Shown here: one piece after another, positions 1 through 10,883 of the stretch
How positions within the stretch are numbered: position 1 is the stretch's first letter
Layout: the number at the start of each line of letters is the position of its first letter
NCBI RefSeq assembly: GCF_028372415.1
Contig: NC_092874.1
Coordinates: forward strand, 58,689,865-58,753,864
Direction: 5' to 3'
DNA from: Notamacropus eugenii
Lineage: Eukaryota; Chordata; Mammalia; Diprotodontia; Macropodidae
Length of the DNA stretch: 64,000 nt
Notes under the pieces: model-generated
Databases searched by the model: none
Told to the model about the DNA's origin: nothing
What the model saw: the letters and a program-made list of their open reading frames with translations, nothing else
Position numbers and translations under genes: made by a program

Positions 1-384
1 ATTATTTTTTATTTAATATAGTTGCAAAAATAGTAATAAAAAGCATTTTACAACCTTTAAAACTTTTTATTTATTGTTTCAATGTTTCTGTCATCTCACT
101 AATATGGATTTTCCCTTCAACAAAGCAGATTTCAAGCTACCCACTCTTCACTCATCCTGGGATTCTTATCCATTCCATTCTCATGGATTTGTCACAGGAA
201 GAGGCCATCCAAAATGCAGGAAGAATGGATGTTGGTGGGAAGAGAAAGAAATATTACCCATGGCTCTCAACATTGCACGAATGCCAACGGGGCATGTGAT
301 CTATCTATAGGTTATCCCTCCCACTACCTCATTTCTTTCCCCCTCTAATCCACCCTCAAAATATCTAACATAATGATATTCCTG
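1..384. other. Intergenic DNA, nothing recognised
   Basis: AT-rich sequence upstream of the gene. I see no splice-flanked coding exon and no repeat consensus I can name. The 78-codon ORF at 74-310 resembles no family I know and is of chance length. Confidence 0.4.
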
Positions 385-715
385 AAAAATAAATCTTCCA
401 TGTCACTGTACAAATCAATAAATTACATTGGTTCCCAATTACCTCCCCTATTTAAAGTCCTTCACCATCTAGGTCCAACCTATCTTTCAAGTCTCATTAT
501 ATAGCATTCCTCTTCATAAACACCATCACCTAGCCAAACTGGCCTTCTTGCTATTCTTTCCCTAGGATGTTTAGAACACTGTATCTCCTGTTTACATACT
601 CTTACAGGCTGACTGCCACCCCCCTCCCAACTGGAATGTGCTATCTTCTCACCTCAGCATCTTAGAAGCCCTAGTCCTCCTCAGATCGCAGCTTCTGGTG
701 TCCTCTCCCACCCCA
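385..715 (+). repeat. L2 LINE fragment
   Basis: Sense-orientation relic of the L2 ORF2 C-terminal part. The sequence follows the L2 pattern of a 'close to three-quarters of a sentence' order: a stretch coding for an aligned 'lysine-valine-leucine'-like segment, then a run equivalent to 'the lists of leucine and proline residues' before the 3' end. It is heavily decayed, with no open frame. Confidence 0.45.
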
Positions 716-782
716 CCAAAAAAATTACATATAAGATTGCATGCTGTCTCAGGGAGGAAGGGGGGGAAGGGGAGAAAATAAA

Positions 783-1546
783 TAAAGTAATTTTTAAAAT
801 TACATGTCAAAACAATTTTTTACATTTGTTGGTTCCTTTTTTTTTAAAGTTTTGAGTTCCAAAATCAATTCCTCCCTCTCTCCCCTCCCCCTTCCCCGAG
901 ACTGTAAGCAATCTGATATAGGGTATACATAGGTAGTTACGTAAAATGTGTCCATGTTAATCATCTTGTGCAAGAAAATGGAAGGAAGGAAGAGAAGGAG
1001 AAAAATATTATGCTTCAGTCTAGTCAGATGACATCAGTTCTTTCTCTGGAAGTGAATAGTATTTTTTTTCATCAAGAGTCCTTTGGGATTATCTTGGATC
1101 ATTTTATTGCTGAGAAGAACTAAGTCATTCACAGTTCGTTGTACAATATTGTTGTTATTGTGTACAATGTTCTCCCAGCTTGGCTCACTTCACTTTCCAT
1201 CTGTTCATGTAAGTCTTTCCAGATTTTTCTGAAATCATCCTATTTGTCACATATAATATGACACACGTAATATTCCATTGCAATCATATACCACAACTTG
1301 TTCAACTATTCCCCAACTGATGGGCATCCCCTCAATATCCAATTTTCAACCACCACAAAAAGAGCTGCTATAAATATTTTTGTACAAATGTGTCCTTTTC
1401 CCTTTAAAAAGAAAATCCCTTTGGGATATGGACCTTGCTATGGTATTGCTGGATCAAAGGGTATGCACAGTTTTATAGTCCTTTGAGCATAGTTCCAAAT
1501 TATTCTCTAGAGGGGCTGGGTCAGTTCACAACTCCACCAACACAGG
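783..1546 (-). mobile_element. L1 LINE 3' end (ORF2 C-terminus plus 3' UTR), truncated
   Basis: Read on the minus strand, about 1500-1546 encodes the cysteine-tryptophan-tryptophan motif and the following Gln-Pro-Leu that mark the C-terminal segment of L1 ORF2p. About 1420-1480 matches the Pro-Leu-Ile-Pro-Ala-Ile-like segment found just downstream in L1 ORF2p. The lower coordinates (about 790-900) are the A/T-rich 3' UTR, very similar to 25200-25330 in this window. Stops interrupt the frame. It is a 5'-truncated, dead insertion. Confidence 0.75.
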
Positions 1547-1732
1547 GCATTAATGAGGGAGAAATATTATAATAGGCAAGTAACATTTTATTATGATTAT
1601 GAAAATAGTCTTGATCTCATGAACCCCCTGAAAGAGCATTGAGGACCTCAAGGGGTCTTAGGATCACTCTTTGAGAGCCTCTACTCTAGGGACTTTGGTT
1701 TCCTCCTCTATGAAAAAAGTTTTCAGTAGATT

Positions 1733-1838
1733 TTTAAGTGCCTTGTGGGCAGGAACGGTTTTGATTTTGTCATCATAGCCTTAGCAACTAGCACAGGGAC
1801 TTGTAGCTAGTAGGTGCTTAATAAATTGAATTGAATGA
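1733..1838 (+). repeat. L2 LINE 3' end
   Basis: Carries the typical L2 3' tail: a 'gggcag' motif, then a block resembling 'ttagcacagtgcc', then 'taggtgcttaataaat' and a short tetranucleotide-like tail. Non-coding and decayed. Confidence 0.6.
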
Positions 1839-1896
1839 TTTTGGCCAGATGACTTCTAAGATCCCTTCCAACTCCAAAAGTCTATAATTCTAGGAA
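1839..1896 (+). repeat. MIR-type SINE 3' fragment
   Basis: Short match to the MIR 3' region (a 'gatgacttctaagatccctt' type segment). Only the 3' part remains. Confidence 0.45.
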
Positions 1897-2327
1897 AAGT
1901 AAGTCTCAATATTGATCCAGGGAAGAGGAAAAACAGATTTAGAAAACAGGACTTTCATGGAGAACCCCAGTTAACCAAGACAGTGTGAACTTCTTAGACA
2001 CCTTAGAGGAGCATGGAGAAACTAGAGATTTCTAGAAGAAAAAATTAGAAGAAAAATACTACTTGATTTAACATTTTGCCCAAGATTGACCCTACCCAAG
2101 GAATGTGTATGTTGAACTGGAGAGGGGGAAAAAACCCATCTTTAGTGAAATGAAGATGTAACAAAGAAAAAAGGGGTGAGGCCTCCCATTTGTAATATGA
2201 ATTATGGGCAGCATCATAAGGGTTATGGTTTCTCAGACTCTCCCATGTGTAAGTTTTGTATGAACTAGTCTCCTTGGAAGAAACCAATAATAACACCCTG
2301 GGAGGTAGCCTTAACCTGTATATAAGA

Positions 2328-2839
2328 CAGGCCTTCTTAAACTTTTTCCACTCTTGACCCCTTTTTTTCCTGAGAAATTTTTACATGACCCCAGGTATAT
2401 AAAATAGGTATGCAGATCAAATATTTAGGGATAATAAATCATAAAGAAATTTATTTTTAAATGATTCTTTGGTATACATATAATTTTACCATTTATTAAA
2501 GATGAAAGCAAATTTGCATACTAATGAGATGGATATGAAGAATTAAATAGTGGCAGAATATTTGATACTGCAGGACATAGAGCATCTTCAGCATTTTTCT
2601 GAGTTGATCGATAATTTGATTTTATAATTGTTAATGCTGTGTTCAGAACCAAAGCTTCTGGAAAGTCATACAATGTAACATGGGCAAGTGATGCCAGAAA
2701 TACCTTGGATTCATTACTCATTTGACTTGGAAGTGGTTGAAGATTCAGAAACTTTTTCCTGCTGCCAAATTTTTCGAGATCTCCACATTTGGTTACCCGA
2801 CCCCATGTAGGGTTGTGACCCACAGTTTAAAAAGCAATG
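2328..2839. mobile_element. hAT-type non-autonomous DNA transposon
   Basis: The ends are imperfect terminal inverted repeats. The left end starts CAGGCCTTCTTAAAC. The reverse complement of the right end is CATTGCTTTTTAAACTGTG. The interior has paired 'tgacccc' motifs just inside each end (near 2357 and 2815), as in related mammalian hAT MITEs. An 8-bp target duplication is not clear after decay. The 100-codon minus-strand ORF inside is not a transposase. Confidence 0.65.
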
Positions 2840-3136
2840 AGAGATACTGGTGATGGGTATACGTCCTGAATGAGAGGGCTGAGAGAAGACCTTCACCCTA
2901 CAGAGACACTTTGAGCTGCTGCTGAAAGAGGAAGTCAAGAGACGAGAGGAATACAGATATACACCAGTAAAAATACCCCAAAAGGTACACTTCTTTCTTT
3001 CTTTGTTCTAGGTAGACTTGGAAAATATCTCTAGCCTAGGGGATTTTAATTCACTTAAGGTCATAAGTCTCTCTCTCTTGACTATTTCTCCTACTTATCA
3101 CCTTGAACTGGTAAAGATAATATGTAGGAAAGTCTT

Positions 3137-3292
3137 TATCTATCTCTATCATCTATCTAAAAGTATGTGTAGATAGAGAAAGATGGATGTATCTATATCT
3201 TTCTCTACACATACCTTTAGATAGATGACAGAGATAGATATGTCTATTTTTGTCTGTCTATCTGTCCATCCATCTGTCTGTCTGTCTGTCCG

Positions 3293-3362
<70 letters not shown>
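3137..3362. repeat. Compound microsatellite (TCTA)n-(TCTG)n-(TC)n
   Basis: TCTA/TATC-type repeats from about 3137 pass into TCTG units at about 3270-3290, then an almost uninterrupted (TC) run at 3293-3362. A poly-Arg-Glu reading frame on the minus strand is an artefact of the repeat. Confidence 0.9.
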
Positions 3363-3365
<3 letters not shown>

Positions 3366-3774
3366 AACTTAAAAATTCCGTGACCATCATTCACTGCCTC
3401 TCATTCTTACAACTCACTAGGGGCTGGAGGTTGCCTCTTTTCTCAGCCTTCTTTCCCAAATCTCCGTCTCTGAGGCTAGCATGAATTAAGTATAACATGA
3501 GGATATAGTGGCTGTTCATTTCTCTAACAATGGGAGGTCCTTAGTGAGAGTAAAAACAGTGATTACAACAACAATAACAAAGCAGGAGGGGGTGGGTGGG
3601 GGAACAATTTGTGCACATCATCAGGTAGTGGAGAACAATTCCAACTGTATAGCATCACCATTCCAAAACAAGCCCATAAATAGACATGGATATTGACCAA
3701 ATATAAGCAAATATGGTGTAGAATCTGATCCTTAGGTAGAGAGGTAGAGTAGATACAGAAAGAGAAAACCATTT
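3363..3774. other. Intergenic DNA, nothing recognised
   Basis: No repeat consensus or coding exon seen. It includes short (AAC)n-like and G-rich patches near 3565-3605. Confidence 0.35.
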
Positions 3775-3990
3775 GATATTTATATAGTACCTTATAGTGT
3801 ATAAAACACTGTAATATTCATATTTGTGGACTTATTTGATCCTCACAAGCGCAAAACTTAGCTGCCTCGGGGTATTATTATTCCCATTTCAGAGATAGGA
3901 AAACAAGTTTTCTGAGATTGCCCAGCTGGCAAGTGGTCTCTTCTGAGTCTACAACTAGTGTTCCGTTCATTTTGCTGTGTTACTCAGGAT
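3775..3990 (-). repeat. MIR SINE
   Basis: Antisense MIR. A block resembling 'cttatttgatcctcacaa' is followed by 'cccatttcagagataggaaa' and 'gcccagctggcaagtgg', the conserved MIR core order. Confidence 0.75.
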
Positions 3991-5242
3991 AGAACTGCGA
4001 GGATATGACTGTGGGAGGAGAGCAGAAGGAAGATTTATCTGAGTACCACCTTTTGAACTGAAGATGTTATAGGGCCCTATTTCCAGTCAATCCCAATGAG
4101 ACAAAAGGGAAATGAGATCATGTTGATCATTCCTGTGCCCTCAGAAATACTATTTAATTTTTCCATTCATTCCATCTTTCTCCTAGCAACCAATTTCAGT
4201 GGTAAAAAGCTTTCACTCTCTGTTCAAAGGGGAGGTCAACAGAGAAGAATGCAAGTGAGCATCAGTAAGGGAACCAAAAGGATATTTCTTGACAGAAGGT
4301 CAGGAAACCAGCTCTCTGTTTAATCCCAAATTCTCCTTCTATTGTACACCCTTTTCTCCTGTCCTTAGGAGAGGAGAAAAGTATTTGTGCCTTGTACAAA
4401 ATTTTGTATAATTAAAGATTGATTGTAAAAGCTCATGGTTGTATAAGATGTAGATTGTTTTCTATTTGATGCTTCACTATGAGAAGGTTCTATGATTATG
4501 CTGATGTATTTGCACCAAATCAGATGACAACTCCTTTCTTTTTCAGTAAATAGCCTTTACAAGAGGCTATGACATAAAAAATTCATCATGTACTACCCAT
4601 TTTTTGATACTGATCATCTCTCTACCTCTCTACCTTGAAAGTGATCAAGCATTTTAAGGACCTACCATATGCTAGGCACTAAGGAAAGAAAGACAGAAAG
4701 GAAATTGCTCTTCCCCTACAGACAGATCTTGGATTCAAAGTCTTTCTAGTTCAGTAGGACACACCAGGGCTTTTGTATCATTAATGTAATACTCCAAGAC
4801 CCAGATTCAACTTGATGCCATAATGAGTCATTGAGTAGGCTTTGAGTGGAATATTTTCTTATGACTATTATTTTCCAAAATTTAAAAGCATCTTTGTGGC
4901 TGAACTACCAGAAGATCATGATGCTGAAAACTGAGAACATGAAATTCTAATACTTTCTCTGTGCTTAGTTTCTTTGTGATCTTAACAGCAGCTATGGTTT
5001 CCTTTAACTTACAGTATTAAAGAAACATTCATTTTACCTCCTGGGAATAATGTGATGATTTACCATTCACTCAACACCTTGAAAGTTGGACCCCATGAAG
5101 TGATTAATATACAATTAAAGACATTCATTATGAAATTTTCATGCAAAACATCATCTGTCAAGTGGGAAAAAGACACTAGGGGATGGTTTTATTGATTTAA
5201 TATAGAGCTTTCAAGGATACATAAGTGGGAAATAAACTATTA
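3991..5242. other. Intergenic DNA, mostly unassigned
   Basis: A short antisense L2 3' end is visible at about 4645-4725 (a 'catatgctaggcactaagg' segment). Otherwise no recognised repeat or exon. The 75-codon ORF at 4096-4323 has no recognisable family features. Confidence 0.35.
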
Positions 5243-5428
5243 GGACAGTTGGGTGGCCTGGAATGCTAGGCCTGGAGTCAGGAAACTTCATCTTCCTGAG
5301 TTCAAATCTGGCCTCAGACTATGTGACCTTGAGCAAGTCACTTTGTTTGCCTCCATTTCCTCATCTGTAAAATGAGTTGGAGAAAGTAATGGTTGGATAA
5401 GACTGAAAACAACTGAACAACAATAAAA
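5243..5428 (+). repeat. tRNA-derived marsupial SINE
   Basis: Starts with a degenerate version of the SINE head (GGACAGTTGGGTGGC), then 'ctggagtcagga', 'gagttcaaatctggcctcag' (B-box-like), 'gcaagtcactt', 'cctcatctgtaaaatgag' and a final 'caactgaacaacaa' tail. Same family as the copies at 14938, 41236 and 46931. Confidence 0.85.
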
Positions 5429-5924
5429 CACTACTTAGTTAAAAACTGTGGGGCCCTATTCCACAAAGTCCAAAGACTGGAAAGATACTAATTTTTAATC
5501 TATGGAAATTTGAATTCTTTGAGTTGGTACAATTTGGCCTTGGTGGCTCAGAGTACTATAGAACCTTGAGTATCCTCTTGTCAAGACTTCTAAATGTTTA
5601 AAAATAGAATAAAATCTTAGGAGAAAGGTCATCAAAGATAGAGATGCTAGTAAAGCCAGAACCAGATTATTCAAAAACCAATCAAGGCTGGAGAAACTCA
5701 CAGGAAAAGAAAGAATGTGTTAATCCACATGCACCTGTTGGCTGTAACTGAGGGGATTTCACAGTTGCAGTGCCTTCTGTGTTCACATTTTAGCCCCTAC
5801 CTTCATCTATGTAGGTGAGTATTTAATACTTACCAAAGATTGTTTTGGGTTTTGCTTTTTAGGATAAAATATCTTCATGGCACTTAAAACACTGGTTGTC
5901 TTTACTGATGAGCTAATTGAAGAA
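5429..5924. other. Intergenic DNA, nothing recognised
   Basis: No repeat consensus or coding exon seen by eye. Confidence 0.3.
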
Positions 5925-6125
5925 AAACAAATGACAAGTTCATCAAAGAGTCAGTATCAAAGAAAGATGAAAACTTGGGTTCAAGTCCCATCTCTTACAT
6001 ATTTTGTCTATATGACCTTGAGCAAGTCACTTAACTCTCAGTGTCCTAGGCAATTCTCTAAAAGGATAAATGGCAAAGAAAGTGCTGACCTACACTGGTT
6101 AGAGGGAGTTTCCTATGTCAATTAA
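5925..6125 (+). repeat. tRNA-derived SINE, 'tagagggagtttcc' family
   Basis: Shows 'gggttcaagtccc', 'gaccttgagcaagtcactta', 'cctaggcaattctctaa' and the family-specific tail 'ggttagagggagtttcc'. Related copies are at 47895, 50370 and 51395. Confidence 0.7.
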
Positions 6126-6128
6126 ATT

Positions 6129-7307
6129 TCAGGTCCCATCCTTATCCCAGTCAAAAGAAAACACTGCAAATGGATATACTACAGTACATATATATTTCCA
6201 ACCCTTTTCCAGTGCACTTACTGTCCACTGGGACTCCAAGCAGACAAAATTGTAATCCTCTTTCAGCTGTTCCTCTTAGCCCCGAATACTGCAGGTTTGT
6301 TGGGGGTAACATAGAAAAAAAGACATTTGAGAAGGCTGGGTTCTCTGGTAAGCTATACCAATACCTTATGGATTAAAACACATATTGGGCTTCTAGTAAA
6401 ATCAAAATCAAGAAGTGACTTTTTATGGAGTGATAACAGATTTATAAATGGAGTCTACAGGTGCCTTTAAATGTCTACTTCTGATCTACTTTATATGGCA
6501 AGTTAACAAAGGGCAAAGTTTTGAGAAAATAGAGTTCTTTCCACCAAGTTAAGCAGGTATAGCAGGGGTAAGCTCATAGAAAAACGATTTAGCAATGATG
6601 CAGATTCTGAACTACAGGCCAGATGTAAGGGGCACTAGCTAAGCTAAATAAATGAAAAGCAGGCATTTTCCTGACCTAGTCCAAGACCAGTTAGGCAAGC
6701 TCCCTCGTTTCATTACAAAAGAAACAAGTGGAGGTAGCCACTTGATCATTCCTTTATAGAAGGGGAGAGTTTCAAGGGGTTCTGGGTGTTGTTTGTTGTT
6801 GGGTTTTTTTTTTTGCCAGTGTTCCCTAACATTGTCTCTTCATATTTCAGAGCATTAGTAATACCCAGAATATACTTGTCCATTATAACTAGTAATGAGC
6901 ACACTGCCTCTGACATGCAACTCGAACAAGTTAGTTATTTACATCTGAATGCCTCTGCTGACCATACAGCCGTTAGTGATGGAGAGTCTTGTATACGAGT
7001 AACTTTTAACATTTAAAGAATTAAGTTTACTTATAAAATTTTTGTTTTCATCTGTGGTTCTCAGACACTAGATAAAGAGAGAGATATTTTAAGACAGACT
7101 GGATAGAAGGATCGATGCTCACAAGCCTATGTAGTGTTTATACATCCCACTAATATCATCACTTCCTCCTATTGCAGTAATATTTCATTATTGTTTATTC
7201 TAGGTCCCTTACAAACTAAAGAAAGCTTGAGTCAAGGTTAGATATTCTAAGAAGAACAGAGTACATTTATGATGTCAATAATTTATAAATAGTAGTAAAA
7301 ATAGATA
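6129..7307. other. Intergenic DNA, nothing recognised
   Basis: Contains a T-run at about 6806-6815 but no repeat family or exon I can support. ORFs of 68 and 76 codons (6170-6376, 6786-7016) look random. Confidence 0.3.
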
Positions 7308-7465
7308 TAACAGAAAGAGTTTCAACCTGGGTTTGAGTCCCTACTGGATTCATCTATCAGCTGTGTGACTTGGGGCAAATCTTGTAGTAAAAATGGTACT
7401 TGATCTGGATTAGAAGGATCCCTGTTCAGATCTCAACTTTGCCTGTAATGCACGGGATCTTTTAA
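7308..7465 (+). repeat. SINE fragments
   Basis: About 7320-7385 has the SINE/MIR order 'gggtttgagtccctac' then 'gctgtgtgacttggggcaaat'. About 7400-7460 looks like a second truncated SINE body. Confidence 0.5.
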
Positions 7466-8068
7466 TTTCATGGCTACAGTCACCATGTACAGTGATCTTT
7501 GAGCCCAAGAATATAAAATCTGACACTGTTTCCATTTCTTCTCCTATTTATCAAGATGTGATGGGACTAGTTGCCAAGATCTTTTTCAGATGTTAAACTT
7601 CGATCCAGTTTTTTCATTTTCCTCTTTAGAAGACAAATAGGATGACCTAGTAATCCCATCTCTGAGCATTTGCCACATTTTGTTGGGATCCACACAGTCA
7701 AAAGCTTTAGTGTAATCAATGAAGCAGAAGCAGATGTTTTTCTGGAATTCCACTGCTTTCTCCATAATCCATAGAATGCTGGCAATTTGGTCTCTAGTTC
7801 CTCTGTCTCTTTGAAAATCAGCCTGCTGTTCTGGCAATTCTTCATTCACATATTGCTGAAACCTAGCTTGCAGAATCTTTTGCATAATCTTCCTGGCATG
7901 TGAGATGAGCACAACTATTCAGTAATTTGAACATTGCCCTTCTTTAGGAGTGGGATGCAAACTGACATTTTCTTAATCCAGCAGTCAACTATTGAATTTT
8001 CCAAATTTGCTGGCATATTGAGTATATCACCTTTTAGGATTTTAAATAGCTCAGCTGGAATTCTATCA
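7466..8068 (-). mobile_element. BovB/RTE-type LINE fragment with reverse-transcriptase relic
   Basis: The minus-strand frame at 7586-7912 encodes a reverse-transcriptase piece with a Gly-Thr-Arg-Asp-Gln-Ile-Ala motif and a Phe-Ile-Asp-Tyr-Thr-Lys-Ala-Phe-Asp segment (RT domain 3, catalytic Asp region), as in BovB/RTE proteins. About 7480-7610 is a later part of the same ORF ('tctgacactgtttcc', 'gatgtgatgggacta'). The two parts are joined with the middle missing, and a frame change lies near 7600-7620. It is an internally deleted, 5'-truncated dead copy and not a host gene. Confidence 0.85.
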
Positions 8069-8069
8069 T

Positions 8070-8670
8070 TTTATTAAATACCTACTATAAATCAAGCACT
8101 ATGAAAAAAATGAAATATTCTTTGTCCTACAAATATTACATTCTATAGGAGTCTAGAGAGGATATGACAAGTTACTAAGTAGAACAAAGTATATATAGAA
8201 TTTAAAAAAAAAATTTGATCAGGAAAGGCCTCCTCTGGGAGACATCACTTGAGCTGTGCCATGGTGAGAACTTGGGAGAGCTGAGGTGAGGAATAAGTAC
8301 ATTCCAGGCACAAGAGATTGCCTGTATGGGCAAAAGCATAGATAGAAGCAAGAAATGGAAATATCATGTAAGAGAAATAACAAGTAAGCCAGTTTGGCTG
8401 GTGCAAAGAATGCATGACAGAGAGTAATGTGAAATCAGTCTGGAAACATAGATTGGAAAGAGATTATCAAAGGCTTACTATGCCAAACAAGTATTTATAT
8501 TTCATCCAAGAGGCAAGAGGGAGCCCCTGAAGTTTCTTGAGCCAAGACTATGACATGGTCAGGCCTGGGTTTTAGTAATACAAGTTGGGAGCTATGTCAA
8601 GGAGGGAGGCAAGACCAAATATGAGGCTGTATATAGCAGTAGTCTGGCTGGTGAGGTTTATTACTCTACA
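8070..8670 (-). repeat. L2 LINE, 3' part
   Basis: Antisense L2 starting at its 3' end: a 'ttaaatacctactat' type block, then a segment reading on the minus strand as the end of L2 ORF2. Landmarks in + sequence are 'aggaaaggcctcctctggga', 'acattccaggcaca', 'agccagtttggctgg' and 'ctatgacatggtcagg'. It abuts the BovB fragment directly. Confidence 0.65.
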
Positions 8671-8721
8671 TTCCAAATGACTGTCTAAATTATTATCTGC
8701 TAGGACCATACTAGCAAGTTT

Positions 8722-8850
8722 ACATTGCCTAATGGTTAGACCCCTAACCTCCATGTCAGGAAGACCTGGACTCAAGTTCTGACTACCATGTGTTAGCTCC
8801 CTCTCTTATCTTTTGGTGACCTAGGCAACTCCAGAGGAACTTAGGAGCCT
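8722..8850 (+). repeat. tRNA-derived SINE fragment
   Basis: Has 'atggttagacccctaacct', 'tcaggaagacctggactcaa' and 'gtgacctaggcaactcc', the head and middle of the SINE family seen at 47895. Confidence 0.6.
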
Positions 8851-9483
8851 TACACAGAGGAACTCGGGAGCCCAGAATCTTCCCCCTCTCCCTCCAAAAA
8901 TTGGTAATACAGCTCAGAAATCTTGTGATCCAGAGCCTTGAATTGTAATGGTATTTGTTTTCATGGGATTTGACCTGTAGTGCACACAATGCTCTAAGTG
9001 ATATGCTAGGAATTTCTGAAAGGAATTTTCTAAATGAAGCAACCTTGACTCTTGCCATAGCTGCTTTTCCATGGCCAAAAGCTAGGCTTTTCATGTTTCC
9101 TTAAGCGAGCCTTTTTTTTCCTTCAGCCTCAAGGTTAAAAATGTCTCCCCAACACAACCATGAAACATCTGGACCTTTGCTAGAGTTGCATGATGGTGGT
9201 GTTTTGGGAGAATGGTGGTGGACTGGAAGGTGATGGTCTTTAGAATAACAAAGTTTGGGTTTAACAGGGGCTTTAAAGGAACAATAAAAGAACTTGGGTG
9301 TAATTTAGGAGGGAGTGGGGTAAGTTCTTTATTTGAAATCCGATTAAACTGGGTCAGGTCCTCAGTGTTGGTGTCTTTCTTAACTGGTAACTCACCAACA
9401 GTTTCCTTCCTAATATAATCCAAAGTCACTAGAACCAGTAAAAAAAAAAATCCTTGTGCTGACCTGACACTTGTTCTATGCAT
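8783..9483 (-). other. Two overlapping minus-strand ORFs upstream of the promoter, unrecognised
   Basis: An ATG-started ORF of 130 codons (9483 to 9091) is followed by one of 103 codons (9094 to 8783). The stop of the first overlaps the start of the second (ATGA at 9091-9094). Neither shows a domain, signal peptide or membrane segment that I recognise. The first has a hydrophobic stretch near residues 11-21 and a run of four His. The distal end of the second overlaps a SINE. They lie antisense and about 0.2-0.9 kb upstream of the CpG island, where divergent transcripts are common. Chance ORFs are the more likely explanation. Confidence 0.15.
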
Positions 9484-9509
9484 AACTCAAAGGACATTGG
9501 GTTTACTCA

Positions 9510-9690
9510 GAGCATCATTCATTTAAAGCTGGGAGGAATTTTAGAGGTCATTGAGTCCAGCCCCCTCATTTACACTTGAAGAAACTGAGGCCCAAAGAGG
9601 TTGCATGAGTTACCCAACATCCCACAGCTGGTGTGAGGTGGGATTCTATTCCAGGTCTGCCTGACTCCCGTTCCCCATGTTCATTTTACA
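9510..9690 (-). repeat. MIR-like SINE
   Basis: Antisense order 'gaggaattttagaggtcat', 'gaagaaactgaggcccaaag', 'cccacagctggtgtgaggt', then 'ccaggtctgcctgactcc'. Well preserved just upstream of the CpG island. Confidence 0.75.
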
Positions 9691-9800
9691 AGTTCAGCTG
9701 AGCCCGGCCGTCCTTTCTTTGGCAACCCTTTCCTAACTCGAGGCCCAAAGGGGTCGGAGGTGGTGAGCGGTGGGCCTCATAGCTACTGTAGACTAGAAGA

Positions 9801-9825
9801 CCCCCCCCCCCACACACACACACAC
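9801..9825. repeat. Poly-C followed by (CA)n
   Basis: Eleven C residues followed by a short CA dinucleotide run at the upstream edge of the CpG island. Confidence 0.9.
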
Positions 9826-10282
9826 TGGCATTGGTATCCACTTAGCATAGCCAGGGGCAACTTTGTAACAGCGCGGGCAGTGGTGAAGAAAGGAAGGGGC
9901 CGGGGCAGGGTCCGAGCCCGCAGGGCGGTCTCCTACTCCGGAGAAACTTTTCCGAGCACGGTTCCCCTCTCTTTCTGCCGCGCCTCCCCCTCCCGGCCGC
10001 TCGCTCCCGCGCTCGCTCGCTCGCTCTCCCCCTTCCCTCCCTCCCCTCTTGGCTTGCTCCTGCCAGGCGGCGGCTGTTGTTGCTGCTGCTGCCTGGCTCA
10101 GCCACGGCTCGGAGCGCCCTCACTTTCGGTCTCCGGCGCCGGCCAGGGAAGCAAGGCACAGCCGCCGCCAAGGCTGCTGCTGACAGGAGGAAGGGGCCTC
10201 TCTCTCCTGGGCCCCTCTCCCAGGCCCCTCGTGGCTCCGGGCCAGCACTGCCTCCAGCCCCTCGGATCTTTCGCTTTTCAAA

Positions 10283-10309
10283 ATGGCACGGCGGAGTCCC
10301 GCGCCCTGA
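10283..10309 (+). other. Upstream ORF in the CACNB2 leader (8 codons)
   Basis: ATG at 10283 has A at -3 and G at +4, a strong Kozak context. The ORF encodes MARRSPAP and stops with TGA at 10307-10309. It lies 633 nt upstream of the main ATG, before the minisatellite. If transcription starts upstream of 10283, it would capture scanning ribosomes and require reinitiation or leaky scanning to reach the main start. Whether it lies in the mature transcript is unknown. Confidence 0.45.
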
Positions 10310-10404
10310 GAGTGGCCAAGCGGGGAGCGCTCGCTGGGCAGAGCGCTGGGGGCGCTGCGGGGCAGCGCTGCCACCGCGGGAGCGCAGAAGCTGAGCGCGC
10401 AGCG

Positions 10405-10883
10405 GAGCCCCGAGCCGGACCGCGGAGCCCCGCGCCGGGCAGAGGAGCCCCGCGCCGGGCAGAGGAGCCCCGAGCCGGACCGCGGAGCCCCGCGCCGGGC
10501 AGAGGAGCCCCGCGCCGGGCAGAGGAGCCCCGAGCCGGGCAGAGGAGCCCCGAGCCGGACAGAGGAGCCCCGAGCCGGACCGCGGAGCCCCGAGCCGGAC
10601 AGAGGAGCCCCGAGCCGGACCGCGGAGCTGGGAAGCTGACATCGGATCCCCGAGCCGGACCGCAGAGCCCCGAGCCTGACAGCAAAACCCCGAGCCGGAT
10701 TGCGGAACTCCGAGCCGGACCGCGGAGCCCCGAGCGGAGCCCAGAGCCGGTCCGCGGAGCCCCGAGCCTGACAGCAAAACCCGGAGCTCGCACAGCGGCT
10801 CCGCGGAGCTGGAACCCGAGCCCGGACCTCGGGACCCCGAGCGGAGCCCAGAGCCGGTCCGCGGAGCCTCGAGCCGGACTGCG
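10405..10883 (+). repeat. 20-bp GC-rich minisatellite in the 5' leader
   Basis: About 24 tandem units of consensus GAGCCCCGAGCCGGACCGCG. A second unit type ends in CCGGGCAGAG. The first half (10405-10625) is nearly perfect. The second half contains diverged units (GCTGACATCG and CTGACAGCA types) and several short, long or partial units. The repeat has no stop codons in several frames on either strand, which creates long spurious ORFs. It ends 60 bp before the CACNB2 ATG. Confidence 0.95.

Noticed and set aside
3149..3394. Arg-Glu repeat protein
   Set aside because: Pure translation of a (TC)n/(GA)n microsatellite.
7567..7912. Reverse transcriptase gene
   Set aside because: The RT motifs are real, but it is a truncated, frameshifted BovB/RTE-type relic.
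10405..10883. CRISPR-like array
   Set aside because: The units are contiguous without spacers, in a vertebrate CpG island: a minisatellite.
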